Shown: piece after piece, positions 16,586 to 26,332 of the stretch
Layout: each line of letters opens with the position of its first letter
Numbering within the stretch: position 1 is the stretch's first letter
Assembly: GCA_944323055.1 (NCBI GenBank)
Contig: CALUQZ010000006.1
Location: 22,816 to 86,815, forward strand
DNA: 64,000 bases
Origin: an uncultured Acholeplasmatales bacterium
GTDB lineage: Bacteria > Bacillota_I > Bacilli_A > Acholeplasmatales > Anaeroplasmataceae
Direction: 5' to 3'
Translations under genes and position numbers: made by a program
Notes under the pieces: generated by a model
The model's input: only the letters and a program-made list of their open reading frames with translations
What the model was told of the DNA's origin: nothing
Databases searched by the model: none

Positions 16586-18049
16586 ATGAATAAGGCGTTT
16601 GATACTTTAAAAAATAAAATAGTTTCTTCAACCGAAACTGAAATTAAATACACAGTCAGAGCTAATGATAAACGCTTTATTTGTCCTTGTTGCGGAGAAT
16701 ATGTCACCTTAACTAAAGTTGGTCATAATATTCAGCACTTTAAACATAAAAAGAAAGATGATACTGAGTGTGACTATCGATTAGAAAATACTAATTATCA
16801 AATATTGCGTTATTATGACGCAAAAACGCTATTTGCTTTACCTATATATTTAGTTAAAAGCAGAATATGGTCATTAAATTTAGGCATCCTTATGACTAAA
16901 TCAGCTAATTGTAAAGTAAAGTATAGTGATGATTCCACTAAGTATGATTTAGTTGATATTGATATTACCAAAACTAAAAGATTTTATTATTTTCACTTAT
17001 TTCATTTTTCTAGTACATATTACGTCTCATTTTCTAATGATAAGATTGCCTATGGTGAAGGTATTAAAGATTTAAATATGTTCTATGTTAAAACTGGAAG
17101 ACTCATAAGAGAAGAAGAAAAGATATATAGCAATGAAAGCTATTATTTTACAATAAACACGGAGTATAAACATTGTTCACTTATTTCTAATGTGTTAGAA
17201 GATAAATATAAGGCACTTTCAATTGGTAATCTTGAAGCTGATAATGGCACTTTAAAAATTTTTTACGTTGAAGCAAAAGCTAAAGAACTTAAAGTATATA
17301 TAGCTAAATTAATGAATAAAACATTAAGTGTAAGGAAAGCTCAAATAACTTTTTATTGGCCGCTACATTATAGAGAACAAGATAAAGTCTTTTTCTTTTA
17401 TGATAATGAAATATTATTTAATATAGATAACACAAAAACATTAAATAATTTAGATGGTGAAATTATTTCGAATGTTACACATTATATCCCTAAAAATCAT
17501 GATGCCATTATAGGGAGTAGTGATGAAGATGGTTTTGTTGCTAATACAATTTTGAGTAACCAAATTTCTTATAGTAATAAATTTTCACCATCTATTAAGT
17601 TGACTGATATAAATAGTGCTAATATTATGGATGAAGAAGCACTAATTTTAAAAGACTTTAGAGTTGTATCTAATATAAAATGTAAAGTTGTTTTATTTGG
17701 TAAAGAAGTAAAAGTTTTAAAGCCTACGTATTCAAAAGGTGGTTTTTTTGAATATCAAGTAAACATAGTTGATGATGATTATTTTATTTCAATAGTTTAT
17801 CAAAATAGAGTTTATAAGCGACTATTTGTTAAGAAAAAAGATAACAAAGTTATAACTAAGTTATCCTTAAATAAGATTTTATTATTAGCTAGAAATTGTG
17901 ATTTAGTTCCAGTAAATAAGGAAAAGTTGTTTTATATATTTAACAAAATAAATAATTTATATATTAAAAGAGTAATTTATAAATATATCAAAAAAGGCTT
18001 TATTTCAAGAAAATTACAAAATTATATTATAGAAAGTGGAGTGTTATAG
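16586..18049 (+). CDS. Island protein A: CoiA-like zinc N-terminus, otherwise unknown
   Basis: The 487-residue protein starts after a GGGAGGA site. Residues 31-70 contain a metal-binding pattern with C33, C35, C36, H47, H51, H54 and C62 (FICPCCGEYV ... HFKHKK). This resembles the N-terminal zinc ribbon of CoiA-like proteins, where a Cys pair is followed by HF-H. The rest, about 420 residues, is rich in aromatic and beta-type segments and matches nothing I know. I see no CoiA-type nuclease motif. It is the first gene of a four-gene operon that ends in a large DUF1998-type helicase; the next gene starts three bases after its stop. A nucleic-acid-recognition role is inferred from the zinc element and context. 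Confidence 0.75.
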   Translation: MNKAFDTLKNKIVSSTETEIKYTVRANDKRFICPCCGEYVTLTKVGHNIQHFKHKKKDDTECDYRLENTNYQILRYYDAKTLFALPIYLVKSRIWSLNLGILMTKSANCKVKYSDDSTKYDLVDIDITKTKRFYYFHLFHFSSTYYVSFSNDKIAYGEGIKDLNMFYVKTGRLIREEEKIYSNESYYFTINTEYKHCSLISNVLEDKYKALSIGNLEADNGTLKIFYVEAKAKELKVYIAKLMNKTLSVRKAQITFYWPLHYREQDKVFFFYDNEILFNIDNTKTLNNLDGEIISNVTHYIPKNHDAIIGSSDEDGFVANTILSNQISYSNKFSPSIKLTDINSANIMDEEALILKDFRVVSNIKCKVVLFGKEVKVLKPTYSKGGFFEYQVNIVDDDYFISIVYQNRVYKRLFVKKKDNKVITKLSLNKILLLARNCDLVPVNKEKLFYIFNKINNLYIKRVIYKYIKKGFISRKLQNYIIESGVL

Positions 18050-18052
18050 TAT

Positions 18053-20077
18053 ATGAAATCAATTGCCATTACGGTTATTAATAATGTAACTAATTCGCGT
18101 AATATAAGAAGAATGTTTGATATTGAAAAAGATAAATTAGTTTCTAATTTTACGTATTACAAAGAAGTTATAAACTTTATGATACCTACACAATATTATC
18201 AAAATGCAACCGATGGTGATATGTTTGTTATTGACTGGGAATGTATTTCATCCGAAGATTTTGATACTAGAACAGTGGTAAACTCAGTAACTGATGCTAA
18301 TTCAGTATTGTGTGAAATACTAGATATTGAATGTAAATTAACTCCTGATATTTTGCTAACTGGTATCGAAATGGATTGGCGACCGACTAATAGGTTTTTT
18401 GTTTTAACTGGCATGTCTTCTAGCAATGACTATGAAGCAGTTAAGTGTAATATGAATTATTTTTTGAGAACAAGCGAGTCTATTAAATTAAAAGATAAAA
18501 TAAACAATAAGTATTTAGTTAGATTAGAAAAGTGCTATATTCCGAAAACAGATTTAAAGTCTAGTACATTGTGCCCAGGCAGAAAATTCTATTCATCTGT
18601 TGATGTGACTTTGCTAAAGGATGCGAGTTCATCTTTTTTAATTAATGATGGTTCTGTTATATTAACTGAATATTACAAAAGAGTATTAGAAAATCGTAAA
18701 AAAGAATTAGGTATAACTCATAGAGAAATTAGTGATTTTACAAATAAATTATTAGCAGCTATGAATGAAGGTAAAAATAGCACTGATTATTTAGTTTCCT
18801 ATGGCTATACTGAAAAAGAAGCTGAAGAACTAGTAAAAAAAGAAAGTGATAAAGTTATAAGTTTGTTATTGCTTCAAGATGATAACCTTGATGCTATACA
18901 AAACATAATTTTAAATTCTTCTAAGGTTCGTATGAAATACCTTGATATTGTAAATGATATATATGTTAAAAAAAATCACGAAAGATTAGATAAGATAGAA
19001 CAAGAATTTAAAGAAAAAGAAGAAATTTTAAATAGATTAAATGCAAATATTGACGCTAAAAAAGTACAGTATGATAGTTTCAGTAAGGATTTAGATGATA
19101 AAAAGGCCAAGCTAGATGAAGAAAAAAATCTCATTTTATCTTATCTTGAGAACTTGCCAGCGAAGGTTAGTGATTATGTTATTAATAGTGAATTATTAAA
19201 AAAATTTAAAACTAACATTAATGTTGAGCCAATAGTAGGTAATTGTAACACAAACCCTAATGTTGTAATTTATGGCGACAACGTAGATAGAAAAGACATT
19301 GATAAAGAATATCTTCTTGAAATTCTTAGTACAGAATCTAAAACGCTTGGAATTATACCTAAATATCAAAAAGATATTGTTGATTGTGTTTTAGATGTCA
19401 TAAAACTAAAAATGAACTTTATTGTTGAGTCATCATGCGCTTTAAAATTTGCTAAATTTTTAAACACCTTTTGTTACAACAAAAAATTGAATATTTTATA
19501 TGTAGATACTTCAACAACTGTAACAGATTTAGCAAATTTGAATTTATTAAATAATGAATTATACCTTGTTTATGGAGTTTTTGAAAAGCTAGATATTCAT
19601 CTAAATCAAACAATATCTAGTTTATATCCAACAAGTACATTTGTATTTGCTATAGATGATGCAAAGTTATTAAAACTATTCCCTACAACTTTATGGTCAA
19701 ATAATTTTTATTTTTCATATTCATTTTTCGCTACGTATAATGGCTATATTGTGCCAACAGAAGATAATCAAAATTATTATAAATTTAATATTAATCAGAC
19801 TACAAATAGCTTCAATTCAGACTTGTTTATGGATTATTTTTCAATTGATATTGCTGATAAATCAGTACTAAAAGATAACTATTACTTTGTATCTAATCTG
19901 ATAAAAAAATTCAATATAGTATCTAGCAAAACTGGGAATCTTAATGAATTTTATGTTATGCAAATTATGTTAATTTTAAATTCTTTAGGCCTAACTTTAG
20001 AAAATGATGTAAATTTTAATGGCATAAATGACAGCTTAAGTTCATATGTGGAGAAATTTTTAGCACATGACAACTAG
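18053..20077 (+). CDS. Island protein B: coiled-coil protein, possible degenerate AAA domain
   Basis: The 674-residue protein has three parts. Residues 1 to about 300 form an unknown domain. Residues about 305-370 are a strong coiled coil (EQEFKEKEEILNRLN and following). From about 430 on there is an alpha/beta region in the order of an AAA ATPase: a helix-strand-helix with FIVESSCALKFAKFLN where a P-loop would stand, then LNILYVDTSTT, and later STFVFAIDDAKLL where Walker B would stand. The P-loop glycines and lysine are missing, so ATP binding is unlikely. The AAA reading is inference from segment order. It overlaps the next gene by 11 bases. Confidence 0.75.
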   Translation: MKSIAITVINNVTNSRNIRRMFDIEKDKLVSNFTYYKEVINFMIPTQYYQNATDGDMFVIDWECISSEDFDTRTVVNSVTDANSVLCEILDIECKLTPDILLTGIEMDWRPTNRFFVLTGMSSSNDYEAVKCNMNYFLRTSESIKLKDKINNKYLVRLEKCYIPKTDLKSSTLCPGRKFYSSVDVTLLKDASSSFLINDGSVILTEYYKRVLENRKKELGITHREISDFTNKLLAAMNEGKNSTDYLVSYGYTEKEAEELVKKESDKVISLLLLQDDNLDAIQNIILNSSKVRMKYLDIVNDIYVKKNHERLDKIEQEFKEKEEILNRLNANIDAKKVQYDSFSKDLDDKKAKLDEEKNLILSYLENLPAKVSDYVINSELLKKFKTNINVEPIVGNCNTNPNVVIYGDNVDRKDIDKEYLLEILSTESKTLGIIPKYQKDIVDCVLDVIKLKMNFIVESSCALKFAKFLNTFCYNKKLNILYVDTSTTVTDLANLNLLNNELYLVYGVFEKLDIHLNQTISSLYPTSTFVFAIDDAKLLKLFPTTLWSNNFYFSYSFFATYNGYIVPTEDNQNYYKFNINQTTNSFNSDLFMDYFSIDIADKSVLKDNYYFVSNLIKKFNIVSSKTGNLNEFYVMQIMLILNSLGLTLENDVNFNGINDSLSSYVEKFLAHDN

Positions 20078-21029
20078 AGAATTAATAATAGTTAAAATGA
20101 AACAACAATTCACATTTCCTGATGTTGAAAGTGTTGATGATTTAATTATTAACACTTACTTATCATTATTGTTAATGATGTATTGTGTTGAAATTAATGA
20201 TTATACTGAAAATACATCTAAAATAAGTGACTTAAGAAAGATTGCTAATGAGATTATTTATGCTGATAGAGGATTAGTAAATGACAAAAATGTAGATAAT
20301 GTGAAAAACATCTTGGCAAAATTAGTTGATTTTGGCCATATATTTCACATTATGGATGATAAATTGTATAAAACAAAATATATTACAGCTAATCAAACTT
20401 ATCATTATAAAGATTTATATTTTCAAATGGGTTTACCTAAAAACTTAAAAGACACAATTTTGTCAGGTAATACATTTATAGTTAACGAAATAAACCCTTT
20501 TGCTGAATATGATTTAAATCCAGGTATAGATTTAAAATTGCTAGAAGCATATTATAGGGAGCAATTTGTTAATTTGGATACCTATAAAACTGAATGTTTT
20601 AACATAAATTTAAAATCTAGCTATTCATCTAACAAATGGATTTCTATTATAGATTCTTCTGATTTTGATTTAAACATAGCAAGAAGAGAAGAAAGTAACC
20701 ACTATATATATTATTTATGTCAAAAGAAGAGTGATGTTTTAAAAGGTAAAAATATTGACGAAAATTTTTCAATTAAGGAATTGGAACAATTTCGGTGGAT
20801 ATTTTATATAATGTACCAGAATAACAATGTTTTAACTGCGACTATTGTTAATATAGATAATTATTTTGTTAAAATAAATTTACCATATAGACTACCACTA
20901 TTCGAAAAAAATGTTCTAGCAAATATTGGTTTTGAAATATCTAATATTTGCTACATAGTTAGAAAAGAATTTTTGACTTTAGTCAAAAATTTATTAAAAA
21001 ATTGTTATTTAAACATAAACTTGAGGTGA
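20067..21029 (+). CDS. Island protein C: unknown, possible winged-helix N-terminal part
   Basis: The 320-residue protein starts inside the end of gene B. Residues about 75-115 (VKNILAKLVDFGHIFHIMDD) have the helix-turn-helix-wing spacing common in winged-helix domains. The remainder has no known motif. No membrane segment or signal peptide is visible. It is always between B and the helicase gene here, and GAGGTGATT inside its last codons serves as the ribosome site of the helicase gene. Family unknown. Confidence 0.7.
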   Translation: MTTRELIIVKMKQQFTFPDVESVDDLIINTYLSLLLMMYCVEINDYTENTSKISDLRKIANEIIYADRGLVNDKNVDNVKNILAKLVDFGHIFHIMDDKLYKTKYITANQTYHYKDLYFQMGLPKNLKDTILSGNTFIVNEINPFAEYDLNPGIDLKLLEAYYREQFVNLDTYKTECFNINLKSSYSSNKWISIIDSSDFDLNIARREESNHYIYYLCQKKSDVLKGKNIDENFSIKELEQFRWIFYIMYQNNNVLTATIVNIDNYFVKINLPYRLPLFEKNVLANIGFEISNICYIVRKEFLTLVKNLLKNCYLNINLR

Positions 21030-21033
21030 TTAG

Positions 21034-24000
21034 ATGAACGATAATTTAGGGATTGAAGAAATACATCAAGCTCTTTTAAATAAATTATTAAATTATATTA
21101 AAGCTGAATATTTAGGCAAGAACATAAATTTACTAGAAGCTTGTGAAAAGAAGCTGACTAAAAAAGGTGTTCTTTACCAAGACTTTATGGTTGAAGCAAA
21201 TCGTGGCTATGAACAAGCTAAAGATGCAATTTATGATATCTTTAATGATAAAAAATTAAAACATATTCTAGAAAGTTTAGTTGATGCTAATATTGGTTTT
21301 TTTAAGTATCCATATTTACATCAAATAGAATCATTAAAGGCCTATTTTGCGGGTAAAGATTTACTAATCTCAACTGGTACTGGTTCAGGTAAAACTGAAT
21401 GTTTTTTGTGGCCTATTGTACTAAAGATGATTTTAGAAGCGATAAATAATAGCAAGTCTTGGAATACTAGAGGTACAAGAGTAGTTATACTTTATCCAAT
21501 GAACGCCTTAGTCTCTGATCAAGAAGCAAGATTAAGGAAAATGATAGGTTGTGAAGAATTTAAAAATGTTTTTAGTGATTTAACAGACTCTAGTCGAAGA
21601 CCACAATTTGGTATGTACACTGGTCGCACTAAATATTCTGGCAGTCACACAAAGGACAAAGATAAAAAATTAGCCAATATTTTAGAAAGTGCTTATATTA
21701 ATACAAATGGCTCATCTAAGAAAGAAGTAATAATTAATGAATTAAAGGAACGGGGGAAATATCCAGCTAAAAAATCTTTAAGCAATTTTATCGAAAATCT
21801 AAGGAATGGTAATCATTATACAGATCCTGATGATGCTGAACAAATTACAAGATTTGAGATGAAACAAGTATGTCCTGACATTCTAATTACAAACTATTCA
21901 ATGCTCGATTATATGCTTATTAGAAATGAAGAACAATCTATATGGGATAGTACAAAAAAATGGCTTAATTGTGACAAAAATAATAAATTATTGTTTGTTA
22001 TTGATGAAGCACATATGTATAAAGGCTCAGCAGGGGCTGAGGTGGCTTTATTAATTAAAAGATTTATTTCATTTTTAGGTATTTCTAGAGATAGAGTTCA
22101 GTTTATTTTAACTAGTGCATCATTCCCACAAAATTCTGAAAGTGATGTGCAAAAATTTTCTAATGACTTAAGCGGTGGCAATACTCAATTTGTTATTATT
22201 AATGGTAAACATAAAGAATTTCATAATCAAATTGAATACAAAATAAATATTCCTAATAATTTTGATTATGACATTAAAGAATTATATAAGGATAAAATCA
22301 ATGTTATAAATAGTAAGTTTGCAGAATTAGGAATAAATTTAAAGCCTAATGATAAATTGACTTCAGTAGCAACTTTGGGTGATGAGCTTTATAATTTATT
22401 GCCTAAAATAAAAGAAGTTAGAGATATTATTTCTTTAACTAAAAATAACGCCATTTCAGTAGAAAAAATTAGTAAAAGTGTATTTAATAATAATTCGTTA
22501 GTTTCTAAACATATAATTGAATTTTTGTTAGTTTTATTACCATTTGCTAAAAACAAATTAGGCCAGGCACTATTCCCAACAAGAATTCATATGATGTTTA
22601 AAGGGATTGATGGCATTTATGCTTGCTCTAATCCAAATTGTAGCGCTAAAGAACACAATTTGCCATTCGGAGAAATCTTTATTAATAGGAAACTAGATAG
22701 ATGCCCAGTTTGTCACAGTAAGGTTTATGAACTAACTAATGATAGAAGATGTGGAGCTCTTTATTTTAAAGGCTATCTTCAAGATAATGATAATTTTTTC
22801 TGGAATAGTCAGGTCTATACCAATGGTTTAAAAGAAATTAGTGCTTATATTGTATCAGGTAATGAAATGGGTGAAGATTCGACCTCAAAAAAGAAAATTA
22901 AAGACAAAGTTTATTATTTAGATTGTCAAACCGGAAAGCTTTTAAATAAACAAAACAGTAATACTTTATCCGTAATTATAGGTGATAATCTAGATAATAT
23001 TAAATGCCCTAAATGTCATAGCGATAATATAACTGTTACTGATTTTATTACTAAAGGGAATGAACCTTTCTACAACTTAATTTCTGCTCAATTTGACTTA
23101 GAACAAGTTGAAACACCAACTGATAAAAAGTTGCTTTTATTCTCTGATAGTAGAAATAAGGCTGCTAAACTAGCGCTTGATTTAACAATGGCAGCCGATA
23201 GAAATGCTAGTCGAACAATTATAGTTCTAGCAGCTAAAAGGTTGTTAGAATCAGCAACTAAATTTAATTATCAAGCGCAAATGCGTTATCTATACATGGC
23301 ATTTTTAGATGTTGCCTGTGATAAAAAAATAAATTTTTATTATGGTGATGAATATAATAAATTTGATGAAGAAAAGGAAAAATTTCTTACAAACAAGTCT
23401 GATTATTTACAGGGCTCAAATGATATATTAAATTATCAAGAATTTTATAATGATTATTCTCAAGATGAAACATCTTTTTTTCAGGAAGAATTATTATATC
23501 ATTTATGTGACAAGTACAAATCTTTAACTGGTTTAAAATTGGCTTATATTAAACCTGTAAACTCTATAATTAATAAGTTTAAAAAAACGGGAATGTATTT
23601 AAATCATAAATTGTCAGAAGTTGAATTTGTAAGTATTTATAGCGCCTATATGCGTTATCTTTTAATTAGATACATTGGTTATAATAAAGATATTTCTGAA
23701 AAAATAAGGGATAATGTTTCCACTTACACTAAACAACAAATGACATCATCATTTAGCAAAGATTTTGTGAACTTACTTAAGAATCGACTAAGCGATTCTG
23801 AAATTAATGATTTATTTTTAATTGTAAAATTAGGGTTACAAGATTCTAATGGACTTTATGTTGATCCTAGTAAAAATATATTAGTCATTGATGATAGTAT
23901 GGATTGGTATATTTGTCCTAATTGCGGTGGTGTTTTTAAATTCACATTTGATAATAAATGTTTGGTTTGTCAGTCTTCAGAGCCAAGGAAAATAGAAGCT

Positions 24001-26127
24001 AGGGATTTAAAAAAATTTGATTTCTATACAAAAGAAGTAATAAACAATTTAAATTACACTAATGCTTCAGTAACAACTATTAATACAGTCGAACATACAG
24101 CTCAGTTAAGTGCAACTGAAGAAACAGACGATGAAATGTGGACTCAAACAGAAAAATATGAAATGAAGTTTCAAAATTTATCATTAGATGATGACAATGC
24201 ATCTATTGATATACTAAGTTGTACAACAACAATGGAAGTAGGTATTGATATTGGCTCTCTAACTGCTATAGGTTTAAGAAATGTGCCACCAAGAGTAGAA
24301 AATTACCAACAACGAGTTGGTCGTGCTGGTAGACGTGGTTCATCAATATCAACTATAACAACATTTATTGAACATGGCCCGCATGATAATTATTATTTCA
24401 AAAATCCTGAAGAAATAATCACAGGTCCAATGAGTCGACCATGGATTGATGTCAATAATATTAAATTAATTGGAAGGCATTTATCATTATATTTATTTAA
24501 TATATTTTTCTTACGTAGTAAAAAAAGTATATATGATACTAAAATTGATGATTTCTTTGCTCATTATTTAAGTAAAATTATCGATTTTGTAAAGGAATCA
24601 TTAGATGATACTAAGCTTTATAATGCTTTAGTTCCTTTTAATTCAACATTCAATAAAAAAAAATACTTTGAAGAATTAGTTAAAAAGCTAAATGATATTA
24701 AAGTTAAATTCAATAATATTCAATCATTATTTAAAGATGATAATAATGAATTCATTTCAGTATTAAACACATTCACTACTGAAGGTGTTTTCCCAACTTA
24801 TTCATTTCCTAAAAATGTTGTTAGTTTCTATATTCCAAACACGAAAAATCCAAGCAAAATTGAACATGCTCCGTCACGTTCTATTGATGTTGCATTAAGT
24901 GAATATGCTCCGGGTAAGGTTATTGTTGTAGATAGGAAAACTTATAAGTCAGCTGGGCTTTATACTAAAAGGCAAAATGAAATTTTAATTAACAAATTTT
25001 TAAGTGCAAATGAATATAATAAAGAAGTATTTGTTTGTGATAACGAAAAATGTAACTGGTTAGACAAAGAAGAGCCAGCTAAAGAGTCATGTCCGTTTTG
25101 TGGTAGTTCAATAAGCAAAAGAAATTTAGTAAAACCATGGGGCTTTGGACCGGAGAAGGGGCGTTATTCAAAAGATAGTGCTAATGTGGATGTTTATACA
25201 AATTCTACTGAGCCAATATATGCAATTGTTTCTAATGATGATAATATGATAAATGTTACATCATACCAAAACGTAAAAGTTGAAAATAAATTTAATGAAT
25301 TTATTTCTATAGTAAACACTGGTAAAGATAATAGTGGCTTTGATCTTTGTAAAAAATGTGGTGGTATGACTGTAGCAGTTGGTGATGCTAAAATTACTGC
25401 ACCAAGTATTGAAAATTGTCCACATAGGAAAACCACTAATGTATTTTTGGGGACAGCTGATATTATTACTGATATGGCTTTATTCCAAATTAAATTAGAT
25501 ACTAAGGAAATAAATTGTGATTTAAGCTATTATTGGTTAAAATTGGCTGCTACAACTATGGTTCAAGCAATAATCTTGTCAACTTCTAGACTACTTGATA
25601 TTGATTTTAAAGAATTAAATGGTGGTTATAGAGTTCGAAATGACTCTGATACAAAAATTTTGGAAATATATATTCTTGATAGCTTAACTAGTGGTGCTGG
25701 GTATAGTTCTCTTGTTGCTAAAAGAGCTAAAGAAATATTGGATGGTGTAAGAAAGTTATTAAGCGATTGTAACTGCGATTCATCATGTCATAATTGTTTA
25801 GAAAACTTCAGTAATCAATATATTGCTAAATATTTAGATAGATTTAGAGCTTTAGAATTACTTGACTATATGCAAACAAAATCATTACCAAAATCTTTAT
25901 CAAAATTAGAAAAAGTAGGACTTGCTAAACATATCAATGATTTATTTTCTAACAATAATCAATATATTGATGAAAATTTAGATTTCCACAATGGTAATAA
26001 TGTTAGGAAGGTTAATATTTATCCAGGTATGCTAGCTAAAGAAAGCCAACCATCAAACACCATCAATATACCAGATTATTATATTGAACATGCTGAATCA
26101 CTGGTTTATAAAGAATTATTAAAATAA
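21034..26127 (+). CDS. Island protein D: large DEAH helicase with DUF1998-type zinc clusters (DruE/DrmA-like)
   Basis: The 1,697-residue protein is a superfamily 2 helicase. Walker A GTGSGKT lies at about 115-121 and DEAH at 324-327, followed by LTSASF. A FSDSRNKAAKLALD segment near 703 and motif VI QQRVGRAGRRG near 1092-1102 complete the core. Four or more zinc clusters are interspersed: CSNPNC/CPVC near 530-560, CPKC near 657, CPNC/CLVC near 960-980, and CDNEKC/CPFC near 1335-1357. The C-terminus ends in DCNCDSSCHNCLENFSNQ near 1580-1597, the hallmark of DUF1998 helicases. Such helicases drive Druantia (DruE) and DISARM (DrmA) anti-phage systems. None of the usual Druantia or DISARM partners (DUF4338, PLD nuclease, methylase) is present. 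The helicase class is certain; the defence role is inference. Confidence 0.88.
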   Translation: MNDNLGIEEIHQALLNKLLNYIKAEYLGKNINLLEACEKKLTKKGVLYQDFMVEANRGYEQAKDAIYDIFNDKKLKHILESLVDANIGFFKYPYLHQIESLKAYFAGKDLLISTGTGSGKTECFLWPIVLKMILEAINNSKSWNTRGTRVVILYPMNALVSDQEARLRKMIGCEEFKNVFSDLTDSSRRPQFGMYTGRTKYSGSHTKDKDKKLANILESAYINTNGSSKKEVIINELKERGKYPAKKSLSNFIENLRNGNHYTDPDDAEQITRFEMKQVCPDILITNYSMLDYMLIRNEEQSIWDSTKKWLNCDKNNKLLFVIDEAHMYKGSAGAEVALLIKRFISFLGISRDRVQFILTSASFPQNSESDVQKFSNDLSGGNTQFVIINGKHKEFHNQIEYKINIPNNFDYDIKELYKDKINVINSKFAELGINLKPNDKLTSVATLGDELYNLLPKIKEVRDIISLTKNNAISVEKISKSVFNNNSLVSKHIIEFLLVLLPFAKNKLGQALFPTRIHMMFKGIDGIYACSNPNCSAKEHNLPFGEIFINRKLDRCPVCHSKVYELTNDRRCGALYFKGYLQDNDNFFWNSQVYTNGLKEISAYIVSGNEMGEDSTSKKKIKDKVYYLDCQTGKLLNKQNSNTLSVIIGDNLDNIKCPKCHSDNITVTDFITKGNEPFYNLISAQFDLEQVETPTDKKLLLFSDSRNKAAKLALDLTMAADRNASRTIIVLAAKRLLESATKFNYQAQMRYLYMAFLDVACDKKINFYYGDEYNKFDEEKEKFLTNKSDYLQGSNDILNYQEFYNDYSQDETSFFQEELLYHLCDKYKSLTGLKLAYIKPVNSIINKFKKTGMYLNHKLSEVEFVSIYSAYMRYLLIRYIGYNKDISEKIRDNVSTYTKQQMTSSFSKDFVNLLKNRLSDSEINDLFLIVKLGLQDSNGLYVDPSKNILVIDDSMDWYICPNCGGVFKFTFDNKCLVCQSSEPRKIEARDLKKFDFYTKEVINNLNYTNASVTTINTVEHTAQLSATEETDDEMWTQTEKYEMKFQNLSLDDDNASIDILSCTTTMEVGIDIGSLTAIGLRNVPPRVENYQQRVGRAGRRGSSISTITTFIEHGPHDNYYFKNPEEIITGPMSRPWIDVNNIKLIGRHLSLYLFNIFFLRSKKSIYDTKIDDFFAHYLSKIIDFVKESLDDTKLYNALVPFNSTFNKKKYFEELVKKLNDIKVKFNNIQSLFKDDNNEFISVLNTFTTEGVFPTYSFPKNVVSFYIPNTKNPSKIEHAPSRSIDVALSEYAPGKVIVVDRKTYKSAGLYTKRQNEILINKFLSANEYNKEVFVCDNEKCNWLDKEEPAKESCPFCGSSISKRNLVKPWGFGPEKGRYSKDSANVDVYTNSTEPIYAIVSNDDNMINVTSYQNVKVENKFNEFISIVNTGKDNSGFDLCKKCGGMTVAVGDAKITAPSIENCPHRKTTNVFLGTADIITDMALFQIKLDTKEINCDLSYYWLKLAATTMVQAIILSTSRLLDIDFKELNGGYRVRNDSDTKILEIYILDSLTSGAGYSSLVAKRAKEILDGVRKLLSDCNCDSSCHNCLENFSNQYIAKYLDRFRALELLDYMQTKSLPKSLSKLEKVGLAKHINDLFSNNNQYIDENLDFHNGNNVRKVNIYPGMLAKESQPSNTINIPDYYIEHAESLVYKELLK

Positions 26128-26201
26128 TTGGAATGATAAGTCGTAGAAATACGGCATATCTTTACCGCTTACATTTTTTGTTGAATATAACTATATATAA
26201 T

Positions 26202-26298
26202 AAAAAAAGAATTATACTAGCGTAGAGCGCCACTATCACGATTTAGGATATACCCGCATCGGCGTATTATTTATGCTTCGTAGTATAATTCTTTTTTT
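26202..26298. repeat. Long hairpin with perfect 18-bp stem and structured loop
   Basis: AAAAAAAGAATTATACTA (26202-26219) is the exact reverse complement of 26281-26298. The 61-base loop is unusually GC-rich for this genome and contains further pairing (CGCC at 26228-26231 with GGCG at 26261-26264, and CG with CG next to the stem). It lies between the convergent helicase and plsC genes, and T tracts on both strands make it a bidirectional terminator. Its size and loop suggest it may be a small RNA, a miniature element or the right border of the island. The stretch 26128-26201 before it holds nothing I can identify. Confidence 0.7.
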
Positions 26299-26332
26299 AT
26301 AGAAACAGCTAATAAAGTTTATGAGTTATTAA

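Noticed and set aside
15132..26330. Search for a second copy of the tRNA-Lys 3' end as an attR site
   Set aside because: I looked for the T-arm and acceptor sequence near the right end of the island and found none, so a tRNA-bounded element with both ends cannot be claimed.
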